Source of the DNA: Spirochaetaceae bacterium
GTDB lineage: Bacteria > Spirochaetota > Spirochaetia > DSM-27196 > Salinispiraceae
Assembly: GCA_007129335.1 (NCBI GenBank)
Contig: SKVS01000120.1
Coordinates: 1 to 6,709, forward strand
DNA length: 6,709 nt
Reading direction: 5' to 3'
The notes under the pieces are model-generated. The model did not search any database. It was given only the letters and a program-made list of their open reading frames with translations, and was not told the origin of the DNA. Each line of letters begins with the position of its first letter. Within the stretch, counting starts at the first letter, position 1. This document shows positions 4,827-6,709 of the stretch, piece after piece. The position numbers and the translations under genes were made by a program.

Positions 4827-6356
4827 ATGAAACTTTTTTTACTGACCCCAATCCTTTTTGGATTGTGGGTCAGTTGTGTTGGCCCCCGACAGGGCACTGA
4901 AATGGCTGAAACAACTGCCATAGATGCTACCGTCTCCACACAGGAGCAACCTCTTATTCCCGCTTTTCCCCCCGGAGGAACCATGGAATTGTGGATTTCC
5001 ACCCCATCGAATGACCATTGGCTGGAACCCAGCCATGATTCCATTCAAGCCGGTTCCCAATATTCAGGAATTATTCACACCACAATCATTCTTAACCCTT
5101 CTCAGCGCTACCAAACCATGGATGGTTTTGGGGCATCGTTGACCGAGGCATCAACCTGGTTGATAAAGAATCAACTCAGTCCCCCGGTGCGGGAGCGAGT
5201 CATGGAAAGTCTGTTCGGGCCAACGGGAATTCATCTGAGTATGCTGCGGCAGCCCATGGGCGCAAGCGACTTTAACTTCGAGGCCTGGACCTATGGAGAC
5301 ACACCTAACAATAGTAATGATTTTGACTTGAAATATTTCTCGCTGGAGCGGGAACAGGATTCCATTCGGCCGGTTTTAGACATGGCATTAGCAGTGGATC
5401 CTGGGCGGATCAAAATCATCGGCTCTCCCTGGTCGCCTCCAGCCTGGATGAAAACTGGCAGGCATTTGTACGGAAACCGGGGTGGTACCCTGAGGCCAAA
5501 TGTGTATGAGTCCTACGCCCGCTATTTCCTCAAATATTTACGAGAATATGAGGCTTTGGGTTCACCGATATACGCAATAACGGTCCAAAATGAACCAAAA
5601 TTTGCCGCTCCCTGGCCGGGAATGACCATGAGTGCACATCAACAGATTGATTTTATTCAGGTTCTCGGGTCGCTCTTAGCCGCAGAGGGCTACGGCCATG
5701 TAAAAATCCTGGCCTACGACCATAATTACGATGACATAAACTATGCCCGAACGGTGCTACAGTCATCAGCAGCTCAGTACATTGCCGGCACCGCCTGGCA
5801 TTACTACTCCAACCTTTTTCATCAGAATCTCACCACCGTGCACAACGAATTTCCCGATAAGGGGCAATGGTTTACCGAGGGTGGAACGGGAACCTGGATC
5901 GGTGGTGGAACCGAAGAGGGAATGTTTCTGGATCTGATGATGCACACCATCCGGTTTCCCCGGAACTGGGCCCGCTCCTACATTACCTGGAATGTGGCAC
6001 TGGATCAGAATTCTGGACCGGCTCTGGATGGGATAGACGATGCCAATCGGGGGTTGGTGACAATTCGGTCAGATAGGATCGATCAGATACACTACAACAA
6101 CACCTACTACGGTTTAGGTCATTCCAGCCGGTTCGTTCAGCCCGGAGCTGTCCGGATTGAATCAACTCCCTCGATTCATTGGCGCTTGGAACAGGTAGCC
6201 TATGAAAACCCCGATGGCTCGATTGTGGTAGTTCTGGTGAATCATGAAAACAGCGTTCGAACCATTTCGATTAAGAGTCAGAATCGTACCTGGGAGTACA
6301 TCATAACCTTGCCGGGTAAAAGTGGTGCCACCTTTGTGGTTCGTGGTATACACTAA
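4827..6356 (+). CDS. GH30-family glycoside hydrolase lipoprotein, beta-1,6-glucanase-like
   Basis: 509 aa. Residues 1-17 form a lipoprotein signal ending GLWVSC, with Cys17 the likely lipidation site; Leu is at -4 rather than -3, as in many spirochaetal lipoproteins. A polar linker follows (about 18-50), then a (beta/alpha)8 barrel (about 95-435) and the GH30 side beta-sandwich (ends of the catalytic region, mainly about 438-508). GH30 landmarks: QTMDGFGASLTEAS (96-109), MLRQPMGASDF (139-149), GSPWSPPAWMK (199-209), the acid/base Glu256 in VQNEPKF, the nucleophile Glu351 in FTEGG, and ITWNVALDQNSGP (386-398). KILAYDHNYD and GTAWHYY resemble subfamily 3 endo-beta-1,6-glucanases as I remember them. 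The family performs retaining hydrolysis of beta-glycosides; the substrate here is inferred as beta-1,6-glucan or another beta-glucoside. It would act outside the inner membrane. No clear Shine-Dalgarno precedes the ATG, 10 nt after the previous stop. A strong hairpin starts 15 nt into the gene. Confidence 0.92.
   Translation: MKLFLLTPILFGLWVSCVGPRQGTEMAETTAIDATVSTQEQPLIPAFPPGGTMELWISTPSNDHWLEPSHDSIQAGSQYSGIIHTTIILNPSQRYQTMDGFGASLTEASTWLIKNQLSPPVRERVMESLFGPTGIHLSMLRQPMGASDFNFEAWTYGDTPNNSNDFDLKYFSLEREQDSIRPVLDMALAVDPGRIKIIGSPWSPPAWMKTGRHLYGNRGGTLRPNVYESYARYFLKYLREYEALGSPIYAITVQNEPKFAAPWPGMTMSAHQQIDFIQVLGSLLAAEGYGHVKILAYDHNYDDINYARTVLQSSAAQYIAGTAWHYYSNLFHQNLTTVHNEFPDKGQWFTEGGTGTWIGGGTEEGMFLDLMMHTIRFPRNWARSYITWNVALDQNSGPALDGIDDANRGLVTIRSDRIDQIHYNNTYYGLGHSSRFVQPGAVRIESTPSIHWRLEQVAYENPDGSIVVVLVNHENSVRTISIKSQNRTWEYIITLPGKSGATFVVRGIH
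4841..4874 (+). repeat. Strong 14-bp hairpin inside the hydrolase signal-peptide coding region
   Basis: The left arm (4841-4854, beginning ACTGACCCC) pairs with the right arm (4860-4874, GGATTG then GGGTCAGT) around a TTTTT loop, with only T4866 bulged. That makes 14 consecutive base pairs otherwise. It begins at the 15th base of the coding sequence. What follows (TGTGTTGGC) is not a proper T-run, so it is a poor terminator. It may affect translation initiation or mRNA processing between the two secreted-protein genes. Confidence 0.7.
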
Positions 6357-6362
6357 ACTACC

Positions 6363-6709
6363 ATGACCAACACAATTAACCCCTTTACCATCAGCCCCGA
6401 CTCCATGTGGGACGATCCCCATATTTCCCGGTATCTGCTGGAAGCCCACCTTGACCCGAACTATGAAGCTGCCTCGAGAAATCCTGAAACCATAACCCGC
6501 ACCCTGAACTGGATCTGCACCAAGCTTGAACCCGGTGCCCGGATTCTCGACCTGGGTTGCGGGCCGGCTTTATACACAACCGTCCTGGCAGAAAAGGGAT
6601 TCAAGGTTACCGGCATTGATATTTCTGCCCGCTCGCTGGACCATGCCAAGAAGGCAGCAATCCAAAAAGGTTTAATCATTGACTACATTCTGGGCAGCTA
6701 TTTGACCCA
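6363..6709 (+). CDS. Class I SAM-dependent methyltransferase, N-terminal part
   Basis: The frame opens at ATG 6363 and runs off the window end (115 full codons). It begins MTNTINPFTISPDSMWDDP. The segment HISRYLLEAHLDPNYEAASR followed by PETITRTLNW matches the opening of a known group of small cytoplasmic class I methyltransferases. Motif I is ILDLGCGPALYT (about residues 61-72), the SAM-binding glycine loop, and the motif II region is VTGIDIS (about 83-89) with the acidic residue that binds the ribose. The usual G-P-G of motif I is G-P-A here. The gene starts 6 bases after the hydrolase stop, in the same frame, and has no Shine-Dalgarno sequence, so translation probably depends on the upstream gene; Met15 is another possible start. 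The substrate cannot be told, and the link to a secreted hydrolase may be transcriptional only. Confidence 0.85.
   Translation, partial: MTNTINPFTISPDSMWDDPHISRYLLEAHLDPNYEAASRNPETITRTLNWICTKLEPGARILDLGCGPALYTTVLAEKGFKVTGIDISARSLDHAKKAAIQKGLIIDYILGSYLT

Noticed and set aside
4784..5060. Minus-strand frames at 4784-5044 and 4839-5060
   Set aside because: Antisense to the hydrolase start; compositionally they read as reverse-complement shadows.
6162..6679. Minus-strand frames at 6162-6449, 6391-6579 and 6461-6679
   Set aside because: They lie opposite the hydrolase end and the methyltransferase, whose motif I and upstream conserved segment are clear in the plus frame.
1..6709. Mobile element, CRISPR, tRNA or rRNA
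   Set aside because: No transposase or integrase frames, terminal repeats, regularly spaced repeats or structured RNA gene signatures were seen on either strand.

Overview
The window looks like a stretch of chromosome from a Gram-negative-type bacterium of moderate GC content. It encodes a secreted beta-rich (probably outer-membrane) protein and a lipoprotein whose lipobox is relaxed, with Leu at -4, as is common in spirochaetes. Together with hemerythrin/PAS sensors and an FNR-like regulator, this suggests an anaerobic or facultative organism, perhaps a free-living spirochaete. That placement is an inference and is weakly held. I see no tRNA, rRNA, insertion sequence or CRISPR array.

Left part (1-404, + strand): the 3' end of a ferric-reductase/YedZ-like heme membrane protein. 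It converges on a three-gene minus-strand operon and overlaps its last gene by 7 bp.

Minus-strand operon (3654 down to 398, transcribed right to left). First is a canonical DUF438-hemerythrin-PAS protein (416 aa). After a 67-bp gap holding most of two small hairpins comes a diverged paralogue (best start at 2336, 399 aa), whose hemerythrin region has lost most metal ligands while its PAS domain is intact. After 16 bp comes a Crp/Fnr-family regulator with an N-terminal CxxCxxxC cluster. Neither sensor has an output domain, so the regulator is the obvious candidate output of what looks like an oxygen, nitric oxide or redox sensing module. That functional link is inferred from order and family knowledge.

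Divergent intergenic region (3655-3952): it holds a TTATT-N4-AATAA palindrome upstream of the sensor operon. It also has an extended -10-like promoter, a 36-codon ORF resembling the N-terminus of DUF1801/YdhG proteins, and a perfect 10-bp hairpin (one 3-nt bulge) that covers the Shine-Dalgarno sequence of the next gene.

Right part (3953-6709, + strand): a tightly packed set of a secreted, probably beta-barrel protein, a GH30-family glycoside hydrolase lipoprotein (resembling beta-1,6-glucanases of subfamily 3), and the start of a class I SAM-dependent methyltransferase cut by the window end. Gaps are only 10 and 6 nt and the last two genes lack a clear Shine-Dalgarno sequence, so translational coupling is likely. 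A 14-bp hairpin lies just inside the hydrolase coding sequence, within the signal peptide. The most noteworthy points are the twin-sensor/regulator operon with a degenerate diiron paralogue and the two RNA hairpins at the starts of the secreted-protein genes.
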